Assembly (NCBI GenBank): GCA_022842065.1 | Contig: JALHQH010000019.1 | Coordinates: 1 to 64,000 of the forward strand | Reading direction: 5' to 3' | Length of the DNA stretch: 64,000 nucleotides | Origin: Caldilineaceae bacterium | GTDB taxonomy: Bacteria > Chloroflexota > Anaerolineae > Caldilineales > Caldilineaceae | Part shown: positions 26,567-35,459 of the stretch, one piece after another | How the letters are laid out: every line of letters begins with the position of its first letter | Numbering within the stretch: the first letter of the stretch is position 1 | Notes under the pieces: generated by a model | Seen by the model: the letters and a program-made list of their open reading frames with translations, nothing else | Database searches by the model: none | Told to the model about the DNA's origin: nothing | Position numbers and translations under genes: made by a program

Positions 26567-28258
26567 CTAAGCATCCTTCCACACATCAGCCATCAGATCA
26601 TAGCTGGTGGGGTGGCCGACCACATTCTTAAATTCACTGCGGGTGATATTCCAGACATTTTTCCAGAAGCTGATGAAGACCGGGCCACGTTCCTGGAAGA
26701 TCGCCTCAATATCGGCCATGATCGCGCGGCGGGCTTCGACATCAAGCGTGCTCTGTGCTTCCTTCAACTTGGCATTGAACTCTTCGTCAGCCCAACGGGT
26801 CTCATTCCAGGGCACGGGCGTGCCGGTGGCATCAACCGTGTAACCGGCGGCAAGCACCATCGTGCCCAAGGGGCGATGAGTCCAGGCAGTAATACCCAGA
26901 TCAACTTCGGTCCAGCGATCCCAGTAACCATTGGCATCGGTGATATCCAGTTCGATCTCAAAGCCAGCGGGGGCAGCCAATTCCTTGAGCGCCTGGGCAA
27001 TTTCGGCTTCGCCTTCGTCATTCTTGGTGGCCAGCGTCACCGTTAGCGGCAGGGTAGCGCCAGTTTCCGCGGCCCATTCTTCGAGCAGCGCTTTGGCCCC
27101 TTCTGGATCGTAGGCTGGCACATCCATTGGTGCAAACTCGGGGTGTACCGGCGCCACATGGGCGTCAATCGCCAGATCGCCCTGCCCCTTGTAGGCCAGT
27201 TCCATGATCTTTGCGCGGTCCTGGCACATTTTCAAGGCATTGCGGACCCGTACATCGGTCCACGGTTCAATGTCGACGCGCATACGACCAACCAGCGATT
27301 GGGCAGTGCTCGCCGGGTAGACGGTAAGTTCAGCTGTATCTTTCAAGGCTTCCCAATCCGCTGCGGTGGGATTGTACATGGAATCGACCTGACCACCCAA
27401 CAGCGCCGCCACCGCCGCGTCATGGGCCAAGGAGACATAGGTCAGGGTGTCGAGATAGGGCAAGGGGCTGCCATCTTCGCCCATGCGCCAATAATCCTTG
27501 CGCGCTTCAAAAACAGCGCGTTCGCCTTCGAGGTATTCCTTCAGGGTAAAGGCACCGGTGCCGATCGGCTGCGCGATAAAGTCACCTTCAAAAGCGCGAT
27601 GCAGGATGACGGCGGGATATTGATTCAGATCTTCGGGCAGGCTGATGCTGGCTTCGGCACAGTTGATCTTGATCGTGTAATCGTCAACTTTCTCGATATT
27701 CTCCAAGCCACCGATGTAACCGAGGAAGCCTAACATGCTGGAGCCGACATCAGGGTTGAGCCATTCGCCGAAGGTAAAGAGCACATCGTCCGCGGTCAAC
27801 TGGTCGCCATTGTTAAAGGTGACATCCTGGCGCAGATAGAGCGTCCAGGTCTTGACATCATCGCTGGCTTCCCAACGGTCCAGCAGATGGGGGCGGGTGA
27901 TGTTATCTGGTCCGGTTTCGGTCAGATATTCACAAACCTGGCGCACGACATTGCCCCCCTGAATCCAGGAGAGACGGGCCGGGTGGTCGATGCGTTGGAG
28001 TTGCATCGCGCTCGTCCAGGTACCGCCGCGTTTGATCGCACCGGCAGCCGGTTCGGCGGCGGGGGCCGCATCACTGCTAGCGGCGGTGTCGGCTGGGGTA
28101 GTAGCAGCGGGCGCACAGGCGGCTAATGCATAGGCTGTTGTTGCCGATGCTCCCAATAGGGTGGCAAAGCGCAAAAATTCACGCCGATTCATCTTGCCTT
28201 TGCGTAAGTCACTGGCTGCATCTAAAACAGCCGGGTGAATTCTCCTTGCATTGGTCAT
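26567..28258 (-). CDS. ABC transporter substrate-binding lipoprotein (SBP_bac_5, DppA/OppA type)
   Basis: A 563-residue lipoprotein. AAAGGAGAG precedes the ATG. A twin-arginine-like signal MNRREFLRFATLL starts at residue 23 and ends in the lipobox LAAC. The cytoplasmic-side extension of 22 residues before it is unusual but fits the ribosome site. After an Ala/Thr/Pro linker, the SBP_bac_5 domain follows (WTLYLRQDVTFNNGDQLTADDVLFTF, then IGTGAFTLKEY). This family binds peptides, nickel, opines or related small cations. It is the first gene of the importer operon, divergent from the MttB-like gene, so a methylated amine ligand is plausible but unproven. Confidence 0.9.
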   Translation of the reverse strand: MTNARRIHPAVLDAASDLRKGKMNRREFLRFATLLGASATTAYALAACAPAATTPADTAASSDAAPAAEPAAGAIKRGGTWTSAMQLQRIDHPARLSWIQGGNVVRQVCEYLTETGPDNITRPHLLDRWEASDDVKTWTLYLRQDVTFNNGDQLTADDVLFTFGEWLNPDVGSSMLGFLGYIGGLENIEKVDDYTIKINCAEASISLPEDLNQYPAVILHRAFEGDFIAQPIGTGAFTLKEYLEGERAVFEARKDYWRMGEDGSPLPYLDTLTYVSLAHDAAVAALLGGQVDSMYNPTAADWEALKDTAELTVYPASTAQSLVGRMRVDIEPWTDVRVRNALKMCQDRAKIMELAYKGQGDLAIDAHVAPVHPEFAPMDVPAYDPEGAKALLEEWAAETGATLPLTVTLATKNDEGEAEIAQALKELAAPAGFEIELDITDANGYWDRWTEVDLGITAWTHRPLGTMVLAAGYTVDATGTPVPWNETRWADEEFNAKLKEAQSTLDVEARRAIMADIEAIFQERGPVFISFWKNVWNITRSEFKNVVGHPTSYDLMADVWKDA

Positions 28259-28581
28259 AAATGCTCTCCTTTAAAGTTGAATAATTTAGCTTAAAAATCG
28301 GTAGAGAACGTATGTTTTAGCCAGTTAACCAAAGTGCATGGCGCTTGTGTCAGGTTGTCCCAGACGGCAATGTCCAGCAACGAGGAACACAATGTGGTAA
28401 CAATATAAACTGTACTGTGGGCTTTTCTTGGACCGGCTGTAAACAGTCTAACGACACTGGAACGGCCAGTCTGTAAGCAGTGCAACAAGGCCCACCAAAT
28501 GACAAGGCCCTGGTTTTGCCAAGAAGATATAGCGGTTGATGTTACCATAGGGCAGATATTATGGCAAAATGTTCGCGCAGA

Positions 28582-28610
28582 TTGACTTCACACCGAACTT
28601 GACATATGAT
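28582..28610 (+). promoter_or_regulatory. Predicted promoter of the MttB-like operon
   Basis: TTGACT (28582-28587) and TATGAT (28605-28610) are separated by 17 bp, each 5/6 to the sigma-70 consensus. The start point would be near 28617, leaving a leader of about 250 nt that includes the hairpin at 28723-28830. Confidence 0.5.
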
Positions 28611-28722
28611 GCGTCCAACTTTTCGCGCAAATTTTGCTTGCATTCACACCTGTCTTTCGCACTCGATGTACGTACGCAAATTGCAAGCGCGCCATGTGAC
28701 ATTTCAACTTTTCTTGTAACTA

Positions 28723-28830
28723 CTACCCCCTCCCTAGCCCGGTAGCCTTCTAGGCGCGATTACAAGGAGGGAAGTTACTGCTCCGCCCCTGTATTCGCGC
28801 CTAGAAGGCAACCGGGCTGGGAGGGGGTAG
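28723..28830. repeat. ~36-bp imperfect inverted repeat (CTACCCCCTCCC... type)
   Basis: The left arm CTACCCCCTCCCTAGCCC continues through GCCTTCTAGGCGCGA (28723-28759). It pairs with 28795-28830 with one bulge and two mismatches. A related element with CCCTCCCTA and GGGAGGGGGTAG ends is at 62716-62814. Confidence 0.75.
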
Positions 28831-28869
28831 CATGGTAGTTAAATTTTCTTCTCGCAAAGGGATACATTT

Positions 28870-30429
28870 ATGGCGATTTCAGAGGCACCATCCGCAACCG
28901 ATACAACCAGTAGCGTGCGGCCTGATACAGCCCGACGCAGTGAGCGGCGTGAACGGCAACGTGTGGCTGCCGTCCGACCGGCCATGCAACAGATCGACTA
29001 CCAGGTCCCGCGCTACAATCTGTTGCCGGACGCCGGTGTGCAGCGCATCCATGACGAGTCGATGCGCATTCTGCGCGACCTCGGCATCGATATGTATGAC
29101 GAAGAAGTGCGCACGATCTTCAAGGCGCACGGGGCCAAAGTCGTCGGGGATACGGTCTTTCTCGATGAAGCGCTGCTCATGAAATATGTGGCGATGGCCC
29201 CCAGTCAATTCGTCCAACTGGCGCGCAATCCGGCCAACAACGTCACCATCGGCGGCAACAAAGCGGTCTTCGCCCCCGTCTATGGGCCACCCTTTGTGCT
29301 GGATCTCGACCGGGGCCGGCGTGAAGCGCTGCTCGAAGATTTTCATAATTTTGTTAAACTAACCTACATGTGCCCCTACCTGCACCACTCAGGCGGTACT
29401 GTCGTCGAGCCGACCGATGAACCCGTGCCGACGCGTCACCTCGACATGCTCATGGCCCACATTAAATATAGTGACAAAGCCTTTATGGGCTCGGTCACCG
29501 ATCCGGTGAATGCGGTTGACAGCGTCAAGATTGCCGAGATCCTCTTTGGGGCCGAGAAAATTCGCGAAACACCAGGTTTGCTTTCGCTGATCAACGTCAG
29601 CAGCCCGCGCCGCTATGACGACCGCATGTTGGGCGACATTCTTGTCTATGCGAAGGCAAAGCAGGCACTATTGATCACCCCCTTCCTCATGAGCGGCGCG
29701 ATGTCACCGGTGAGTGTAGCAGCGACGCTGGCCTTGCAAAACGCCGAAGCGTTGGCCGGCATCGTGCTGGTGCAGATGATCAACCCCGGCACACCGGTGA
29801 TCTACGGCTCGTTTATGACCAACATTGATCTGCAAAGTGGCGCGCCGGTCTTTGGTTCGCCGGAGAGTCAGCAAGCGCTCTTTGCCGGCAAACAGATGGC
29901 CGAATTCTACAAACTGCCCTTTCGCAGTGGCGGCACCTTTTCCAGTTCCAAGATCAGCGACGCCCAGGCCGGCTACGAGTCGATCCAGGTGATGTTGCCC
30001 GCGGTAATGGCGCAGGTCAACTTTATTTTGCATGCCGCCGGTTGGCTGGAAAATGGCTTAACCGCCGGCTACGAAAAGTTCGTGATCGACTGGGATCTGC
30101 TGGGCATGTACCATGTCTGGGCCAAGGGGCTTGACCTGTCTGAGGAAAACTTTGCCTTTGATGCCCTGCAAGAGGTGCCGCCCGGTGGCCATTTCCTAGG
30201 CACCCAACATACCATGCGCCACTTCCGCACCGCGTTCTATCGCTCGGAGATCTTCGATTACAACTCGGCGGAACAGTGGGAGATCAACGGCGGGCTGGAT
30301 ACCAATCAACGGGCCAACGCGCGCTGGAAGCAGTTGCTGCGCGAGTACGAAGCGCCCCCATTGGATGAGGGATTGGAGCGAGAGTTGATGGGTTTTATTA
30401 AGGGTCGGAAGCGTGCGTTGGGGTTTTGA
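28870..30429 (+). CDS. MttB-family (trimethylamine:corrinoid-like) methyltransferase, non-pyrrolysine
   Basis: A 519-residue protein of the MttB superfamily. Family blocks visible are IHDESMRILRDLGIDMYDEEV, LARNPANNVTIGG, PFLMSGAMSPVSVAATL with QNAEALAGIV, and SDAQAGYESIQVMLPAVMAQ. There is no in-frame TAG, so it lacks pyrrolysine, like MtgB-type glycine betaine methyltransferases. It likely moves a methyl group from a quaternary or tertiary amine to a corrinoid protein; no corrinoid protein or reductase gene is in the window. An N-terminal extension of about 40 residues is Arg/Ser-rich. AAAGGG precedes the ATG. It heads an operon with GcvT- and sarcosine-oxidase-like genes. Confidence 0.88.
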   Translation: MAISEAPSATDTTSSVRPDTARRSERRERQRVAAVRPAMQQIDYQVPRYNLLPDAGVQRIHDESMRILRDLGIDMYDEEVRTIFKAHGAKVVGDTVFLDEALLMKYVAMAPSQFVQLARNPANNVTIGGNKAVFAPVYGPPFVLDLDRGRREALLEDFHNFVKLTYMCPYLHHSGGTVVEPTDEPVPTRHLDMLMAHIKYSDKAFMGSVTDPVNAVDSVKIAEILFGAEKIRETPGLLSLINVSSPRRYDDRMLGDILVYAKAKQALLITPFLMSGAMSPVSVAATLALQNAEALAGIVLVQMINPGTPVIYGSFMTNIDLQSGAPVFGSPESQQALFAGKQMAEFYKLPFRSGGTFSSSKISDAQAGYESIQVMLPAVMAQVNFILHAAGWLENGLTAGYEKFVIDWDLLGMYHVWAKGLDLSEENFAFDALQEVPPGGHFLGTQHTMRHFRTAFYRSEIFDYNSAEQWEINGGLDTNQRANARWKQLLREYEAPPLDEGLERELMGFIKGRKRALGF

Positions 30430-30447
30430 TCCCTTGCAGGAGGCTTT

Positions 30448-31185
30448 ATGGCAGTATTAGTTGTACCGGAACGCCGGAATGCAAAACCAGTAGATGAATA
30501 TCCATCAACCATTGTGTACCCTGAATCGGATGGAAAACCTATGGGCGAGACCGATTGGCATATTTCTGTCATCATTTATCTGCGCGAGGCGCTGCGTTTC
30601 TACTTTAGGCAAATCGAAGATTTATATGTAGCAGCGGACATGTTCCTTTACTATGAAGAAGGTAATCCGCAAGTCTTCAAAGTGCCGGATATCTTTGTGG
30701 TCAAAGGGATCAGCAAACATGACCGCGCCACCTATAAACTCTGGGAAGAAGGAATCATACCCTGTGTAATCTTTGAGATTACCTCACGCAACACGCGATG
30801 GGCAGACGTTGGTGAGAAAAAAGCAATCTATGAGTTTCTCGGCGTACGTGAATATATTCTCTTTGATCCGCTAGATGAGTACCTTAAACCACGTTTACAA
30901 GGCTTCCGCCTAGTAAATGGTGCCTACCAGCCGATCAAACTGTCGCCAGATGGCATGCTCTATAGCGAAGAGCTTGATTTGTTATTTGAACCGGAACGGC
31001 GCAGGTTACGAATTGTCGATCCACGCACAGGGGAGAGCATGCCCTCTCTAGAGGAAGCGGCAGAACGTGCCCAAGCAGAAGCAGAACGCGCCCAAGCAGC
31101 CGAATCCAAAGCAGAACAATTGGAACAGGAAAACGCTGAACTCAGACGGTTATTGGACAAAGCGCAATCGGGTGCTGAAGTGTAA
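30448..31185 (+). CDS. Uma2-family PD-(D/E)XK protein 1
   Basis: A 245-residue protein with the Uma2 (DUF820) fold. VPDIFVVKG supplies the active-site Asp and VIFEITSRNT the ExT/ExK element. GVREYILFDP and a C-terminal segment of Glu/Ala-rich coiled coil (residues about 200-240, AERAQAEAERAQAAESKAEQ) follow. AGGAGG precedes the ATG by 5 nt. Uma2 proteins are nuclease-like and abundant in Cyanobacteria and Chloroflexi, but their role is unknown. It is embedded in an amine-catabolism operon without an obvious functional link. Confidence 0.85.
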   Translation: MAVLVVPERRNAKPVDEYPSTIVYPESDGKPMGETDWHISVIIYLREALRFYFRQIEDLYVAADMFLYYEEGNPQVFKVPDIFVVKGISKHDRATYKLWEEGIIPCVIFEITSRNTRWADVGEKKAIYEFLGVREYILFDPLDEYLKPRLQGFRLVNGAYQPIKLSPDGMLYSEELDLLFEPERRRLRIVDPRTGESMPSLEEAAERAQAEAERAQAAESKAEQLEQENAELRRLLDKAQSGAEV

Positions 31186-31195
31186 AGGCGCTTGG

Positions 31196-31621
31196 ATGAC
31201 GCAGCTACAGTGGAGATTGACTGAAGATACCACCGATGTTGATTGGGTGTACCTCGCCATGATCATGCAACGGATGGGCATGGGTGAGCGGCTGCCGAAG
31301 ATGGTAAAGGCCGTTTTTCAGGGCAGCTATGCCTGTTGTTTTGCCTGGGATCAACAGGATCTGATCGGTGGTGCTCGCGCCATCTCGGATGGCGTCACCA
31401 GTTCGGCGATCTACGATGTCTTTGTTGATCGACCCTATCAACGGCAAGGGGTAGGCCGGGCCTTGATGGCAAACTTGTTGGCGCGGCTGCCCAAACGGTC
31501 AGTCATGTTGGTCAGCGTTCACGGCAAAGAGGGTTTTTATCAGAAACTTGGCTTTCGCCGGCTGCGGACGGCATACTATATCATGACCTTTCAATCAAAG
31601 GAAGTAATGCACTATGGCTGA
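31196..31621 (+). CDS. GNAT acetyltransferase
   Basis: A 141-residue protein. The acetyl-CoA loop reads VDRPYQRQGVGRALM (Q/RxxGxG/A) and the end GKEGFYQKLGFRRLRTAYYIM is the usual GNAT C-terminus. I set the start at the ATG at 31196, preceded by AAAGG; a longer frame overlaps the Uma2 gene. Its stop overlaps the GcvT-like start by 8 nt, so the two are co-translated. The substrate is unknown; by context an amine could be acetylated. Confidence 0.85.
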   Translation: MTQLQWRLTEDTTDVDWVYLAMIMQRMGMGERLPKMVKAVFQGSYACCFAWDQQDLIGGARAISDGVTSSAIYDVFVDRPYQRQGVGRALMANLLARLPKRSVMLVSVHGKEGFYQKLGFRRLRTAYYIMTFQSKEVMHYG

Positions 31622-32837
31622 ACGACGCAGCCCCTTCTACGACTATCACCTCCGCCACGCCGGCCAAATCGTCAAGGGTGGCGGTGACTATTTATTCCCC
31701 GATGCTTACACCTCCGGCGAGAACGAGCATGTCAACACGCGCACCAACGTGGGCTTGCAAGACATCTCGTCGATGGGTGAAGTCGATCTCAAGGGGCCGG
31801 GCGCGGAGCGTTTGCTCAACCGGCTGGTGGTCAACGAGATCAGCGACATGGAGCCGGGGCAGGTGCGTTACACCAGCCTCTGCAACGAAGGGGGCGGCAT
31901 TGTCGATGACCTGACCGTCTACAAATTTAACGACGAACACTTTATGATTGTCACCAGTTCCGGCCCGCGCAAACGGGTGGTCGGGTGGATCCGCGAACAG
32001 TGCCAGGGTGCCAGTGCTTATAGCACCGATATTTCGGCGAGTGTGGCCTTGGCCGTCGTTCAAGGGCCACGGTCACGTGAATTTTTGCGCACGATCACGG
32101 ACGGCGTCGATTTAAACAAGTTGCCCTTTTTCCGCTTTGCGCCGGCGGTGATCAACGAGACCGAATTGATCCTATCGCGCAGCGGTTACACCGGCGAGTT
32201 GGGCTATGAACTTTATACGCCCGCCGAAGAGGCTGGTGCCCTGTGGGACTATTTATTGCGCGAGGGCAAAGCCTTTGGCTTACAGCCCTACGGCGTGTTA
32301 GCCATGCAAAGCTTGCGCATCGAAAAAGCGCTGCCGCTCTATGGACCGGATATTAACGAAGAGATCAACCCCTTTCAACTCGGCACTGACCGCTGGATCC
32401 GCTTTGACAAGCGCGACTTTGTAGGGCGCGACGCCCTGCTGCGTATTCAAGAACAGGGCATCGACCAGCGCTGGGTGGGATTACACCTGGAAAGCAAGAC
32501 ACCGGTCAGCGCAGGCGATGCCATCTACAGTGTGGGCGATATTGCCACCGGCAAACGCAAAAAGAAGAGTGGCGCCGAAGCCGAAGAAGAGATCGAACGT
32601 GTCCTGCCCGGCAACCAGATCGGCCACGTCACCTCCAGCGCGATTGGCTACAGTGTCGGCAAAACGCTCGCCCTGGCTTACCTGCGCACCACCCATGCGT
32701 GGACTGGCGGCAAAGTGGTGGTGATCAATGCCGGGCGACCGATCACCGCGACCGTGGTGCCAACACCGTTCTTTGATCCCAGCGGGGCGAGAATGCGTGC
32801 AAAAGCGAGTGACGAGTCGGTGCGGGTGCAGAAATAG
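31614..32837 (+). CDS. GcvT-like tetrahydrofolate-dependent aminomethyltransferase
   Basis: A 407-residue protein of the T-protein family. N-terminal folate-binding blocks are VGLQDISSMGEVDLKGPGAERLLNRL and VRYTSLCNEGGGIVDDLTVYK, which contains the conserved GGGIVDDL. SRSGYTGELGYELY and the barrel-type C-terminal domain follow. A basic/acidic insert (GKRKKKSGAEAEEE, about residues 317-330) interrupts the C-terminal barrel and is unusual. It probably accepts the one-carbon unit from dimethylglycine or sarcosine oxidation onto H4folate rather than acting in the glycine cleavage complex, since no gcvP/gcvH is nearby. Confidence 0.88.
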   Translation: MAERRSPFYDYHLRHAGQIVKGGGDYLFPDAYTSGENEHVNTRTNVGLQDISSMGEVDLKGPGAERLLNRLVVNEISDMEPGQVRYTSLCNEGGGIVDDLTVYKFNDEHFMIVTSSGPRKRVVGWIREQCQGASAYSTDISASVALAVVQGPRSREFLRTITDGVDLNKLPFFRFAPAVINETELILSRSGYTGELGYELYTPAEEAGALWDYLLREGKAFGLQPYGVLAMQSLRIEKALPLYGPDINEEINPFQLGTDRWIRFDKRDFVGRDALLRIQEQGIDQRWVGLHLESKTPVSAGDAIYSVGDIATGKRKKKSGAEAEEEIERVLPGNQIGHVTSSAIGYSVGKTLALAYLRTTHAWTGGKVVVINAGRPITATVVPTPFFDPSGARMRAKASDESVRVQK

Positions 32838-32845
32838 GAGAAATT

Positions 32846-33763
32846 ATGTCGGAAACAACGGCGCAAGCCCGCCATGAACCCAAAAGCAGCTTGGCGCAAC
32901 GGAACGATGAGCCACCGTTTGGCCATGTACCGGATCACACTGAACTGCCTTATACGGATGGTACATTTGTGAAAAATTTCCAAGAACACCCCCAGAGCCT
33001 GTTGCTAACCGGTTCAATCTTACCTGTCTTGCAAAAGCTTCACCCCGATGGGCAGTTTGCGATTGGTCAGGATTCCGGCATTTACTGGCAGCTCACCACA
33101 CCCTATCTAGATGGTGCAACCGCGCCAGATTGGTTCTATATTCCCAATGTGCCACCATTAGTTGACGGCGAAATACGACGATCCTATGTGCTTTGGCGCG
33201 AGACAATTGCACCGCTCATCATCATTGAATTTGTCTCGGCGACTGATGGCGGCGAACGTGACCGCACCCCCAAAGTCGGCAAATTCTGGATTTATGAACA
33301 GGCCGTTCGGGCACCTTTCTACGCGATTTATGAAGTCAAAAAAGGGTTAGTTGACGTCTATCATCTCGTTGATGGACGTTACCAGCCAGTGGCACCTAAT
33401 GAGCGCAAACACTTTCCGATAGCGGGGTTGGGAGTGGAGCTAGGCATTTGGCGTGGTCACTACATCAATCAATCCCTGCCATGGTTACGCTGGTGGGATC
33501 TGCAAGGAAATTTACTGCCAACCTCTGAAGAACGTGCTGAACAAGAAGCAAAGCGTGCTGAACAAGAAGCAAAGCGTGCTGAACAAGAAGCGCAACGCGC
33601 ACAAGAAGCAACCGAACGCGCAGAACAGGCGGCACGCCAAGCGGCGATTGAAGCCCAACGAGCGGATGAAGCCACGCGACGCGCAGCGCTTGAAGCCCAA
33701 CGCAACCAACGCTTGATCGAACAACTGCGCGCCCTCGGTATCGACCCGGACAAAATCTCATGA
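32846..33763 (+). CDS. Uma2-family PD-(D/E)XK protein 2 with heptad-repeat tail
   Basis: A 305-residue protein. The Uma2 core spans residues about 40-215 (APDWFYIPNVPP gives the Asp; LIIIEFVSATDGGERDR the E-x-x element; FYAIYEVKKG). The tail from residue 230 is coiled coil made of exact heptads AEQEAKR, AEQEAKR, AEQEAQR and variants; in DNA this is a 21-bp tandem repeat at about 33536-33598. AGGAG precedes the ATG. Its stop overlaps the next start as ATGA. It shares operon and fold with the protein at 30448. Confidence 0.85.
   Translation: MSETTAQARHEPKSSLAQRNDEPPFGHVPDHTELPYTDGTFVKNFQEHPQSLLLTGSILPVLQKLHPDGQFAIGQDSGIYWQLTTPYLDGATAPDWFYIPNVPPLVDGEIRRSYVLWRETIAPLIIIEFVSATDGGERDRTPKVGKFWIYEQAVRAPFYAIYEVKKGLVDVYHLVDGRYQPVAPNERKHFPIAGLGVELGIWRGHYINQSLPWLRWWDLQGNLLPTSEERAEQEAKRAEQEAKRAEQEAQRAQEATERAEQAARQAAIEAQRADEATRRAALEAQRNQRLIEQLRALGIDPDKIS
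33536..33598. repeat. 21-bp coding tandem repeat (3 copies)
   Basis: Three near-identical 21-bp units (CGTGCTGAACAAGAAGCAAA type) encode heptads AEQEAKR/AEQEAQR. The high identity at synonymous positions suggests recent slippage or unequal exchange. Confidence 0.85.
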
Positions 33764-35145
33764 CCATTTCACGCAATCCGCGCTTACACCCTAACCGCTT
33801 TAACACCATCGTCATCGGCCTCGGCACAATGGGTAGCGCGGCGGCCTATTATCTCGCCCGCCGCGGCAAGCGCGTCTTGGGGTTGGAAAAGTACGATATC
33901 CCCCATGATCAAGGCTCCTATCAGGGCTACACGCGAATTATTCGCATGCCCTACTATGAGCACCCATCCTATGTCATGTTGCTCAAACGTGCCTATGAAC
34001 TCTGGTATGAGATCGAGCGCGAAGCGGGCCAAAAGCTGTTGCACATCACCGGCTCACTCGACATTGGGCCGGCGGATAGTTGGGTCTTCAAGGGTGCGCT
34101 GCGCTCGGCGATGGAATATGAGTTGGCTCACGAGGTGTTCACTGGGCTGGAACTGGCCAAACGTTTCCCCGGCTATCAACTGCCGCATGAGATCATGGCG
34201 CTCTATCAGCCGGATGGTGGCTTTTTGACGCCGGAAGGCTGTGTTGTCTCCTACTGTTTTGAGGCATTAAAACACGGGGCCGAGTTACATGGTCGCGAAG
34301 GGGTGCTGCACTGGGAAGCATTGCCGGGGGGCGAAGGGGTACGCGTCTATACGGAACGGGCCATCTACGAAGCGGATTCGCTGGTGATCACCGCCGGCGC
34401 GTGGAACGATGAGATGCTCGGCTTTTTGCGTGGCCTGGCAGTACCCGAATTGCAAGTACTCGCCTGGTTCCAACCCGAGCGCCCTGAATTATTTACCCAT
34501 GCGACCTTCCCCGTCTTCAATCTGCTGGTCGATGAAGGGCGCTATTACGGCTTCCCCGTTCATGGCGTGCCCGGTTTTAAGATCGGCAAGTATCACCATT
34601 TAGAGGAACGCGGCCATCCCGACGAATTGCGGCGGGCGGTCTTTGATCTTGATGAAGAAATTTTACGCGACTGTGTCGCCCGCTACTTCCCCATGGCCGG
34701 CGGCCCATTGCTGACGCTCAAATCGTGCATGTTTACCAACGCGCCGGACGGTCACTTCTTGATCGACCTGCACCCCGAGTACCCACAGGTCAGTTACGCC
34801 TCGGCCTGCTCCGGCCACGGCTTCAAGTTCGGCAGCGTCATCGGCGAGATCCTGGCCGACCTGGCCCAATACCGGCAGACACGTCATAATATAGAGCTCT
34901 TCACCCACAGCCGCTTCCAAGGCCAAAGCGCTCACGGCTTCTCCGGTGAACATGGCAATCTGGTCCCAATCCACGAGACGGCGGTGCGCCACCACGCCAA
35001 GCGCGAGCAGCAACATGCGCCGCATGCGCCATCCCCCACAGGTACCCACCACAGCCCCTTTGCCAATTCACAACGCGCTTACGGTCAACAGCCCAGTGAA
35101 CAGCGGATCAGGGCGCAAGCAAGCGTTATTCGCTCGGTGTGGTAG
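33760..35145 (+). CDS. FAD-dependent sarcosine/N-methyl amino acid oxidase (MSOX/SolA type)
   Basis: A 461-residue flavoprotein. The dinucleotide-binding motif is VIGLGTMGSAAAYYLARRG (residues 13-31), with LGLEK at the end of the second strand. GSYQGYTRIIRMPYYEHPSY matches the conserved GSHxGxTRIIR block of monomeric sarcosine oxidase. KSCMFTNAPDGHFLID holds the Cys that carries covalent FAD in MSOX (Cys315 there). HGFKFGSVIGEILADL closes the FAD site. The last 65 residues are a low-complexity His/Gln-rich tail without family counterpart. It likely oxidises an N-methyl group to formaldehyde or methylene-H4folate with the GcvT-like partner. Confidence 0.88.
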   Translation: MTISRNPRLHPNRFNTIVIGLGTMGSAAAYYLARRGKRVLGLEKYDIPHDQGSYQGYTRIIRMPYYEHPSYVMLLKRAYELWYEIEREAGQKLLHITGSLDIGPADSWVFKGALRSAMEYELAHEVFTGLELAKRFPGYQLPHEIMALYQPDGGFLTPEGCVVSYCFEALKHGAELHGREGVLHWEALPGGEGVRVYTERAIYEADSLVITAGAWNDEMLGFLRGLAVPELQVLAWFQPERPELFTHATFPVFNLLVDEGRYYGFPVHGVPGFKIGKYHHLEERGHPDELRRAVFDLDEEILRDCVARYFPMAGGPLLTLKSCMFTNAPDGHFLIDLHPEYPQVSYASACSGHGFKFGSVIGEILADLAQYRQTRHNIELFTHSRFQGQSAHGFSGEHGNLVPIHETAVRHHAKREQQHAPHAPSPTGTHHSPFANSQRAYGQQPSEQRIRAQASVIRSVW

Positions 35146-35189
35146 AATAGAAATGTATGGTTTGCGATACGAATGTAGGAGGTAAAAGG

Positions 35190-35459
35190 ATGCAAACAGC
35201 CGTTCAAGAACTCGACCAACAGATTCAACAGCTTTCAGTGGCTGATCAGCTCTGGTTGATGGAAAAATTAACACATCATATCCGTGAGCAAATTGATATT
35301 TCAGCTGCGCCGGCGGGTATGCAGAATGTAGAGTCAGATGCTGACACATGGCAATTGAATCCAGACTCACCACTTTATGAAGATATGGTCGAAATCCATA
35401 CCATGATCAAAGAAAACAAGCTGAAACTGTACACTCATGAAGAGGTATGGGGTGAGTGA
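35190..35459 (+). CDS. Antitoxin-like small protein
   Basis: An 89-residue protein starting MQTAVQELDQQIQQLSVADQLWLMEKL, a helix-rich pattern common in Cyanobacteria and Chloroflexi antitoxin-like proteins. It has an acidic middle and a C-terminal MIKENKLKLYTHEEVWGE. AGGAGG lies 7 nt before the ATG. Its stop overlaps the GTG start of the RelE/ParE-like toxin remnant, the usual antitoxin-toxin order. It may now be an orphan, because the toxin frame is interrupted. Confidence 0.65.
   Translation: MQTAVQELDQQIQQLSVADQLWLMEKLTHHIREQIDISAAPAGMQNVESDADTWQLNPDSPLYEDMVEIHTMIKENKLKLYTHEEVWGE

Larger units (their letters stand above)
28259..28869. other. Divergent regulatory region of the amine island
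   Basis: A 611-bp gap between the importer operon and the MttB-like operon. It contains the predicted plus-strand promoter at 28582-28610 and the inverted repeat at 28723-28830. No small gene, cobalamin-riboswitch pattern or operator could be recognised. The minus-strand promoter for the binding protein was not found with confidence. Confidence 0.5.

Noticed and set aside
28870..30429. Pyrrolysine-containing MttB
   Set aside because: The frame is open over all 519 codons with no internal TAG, so the protein belongs to the non-pyrrolysine branch.
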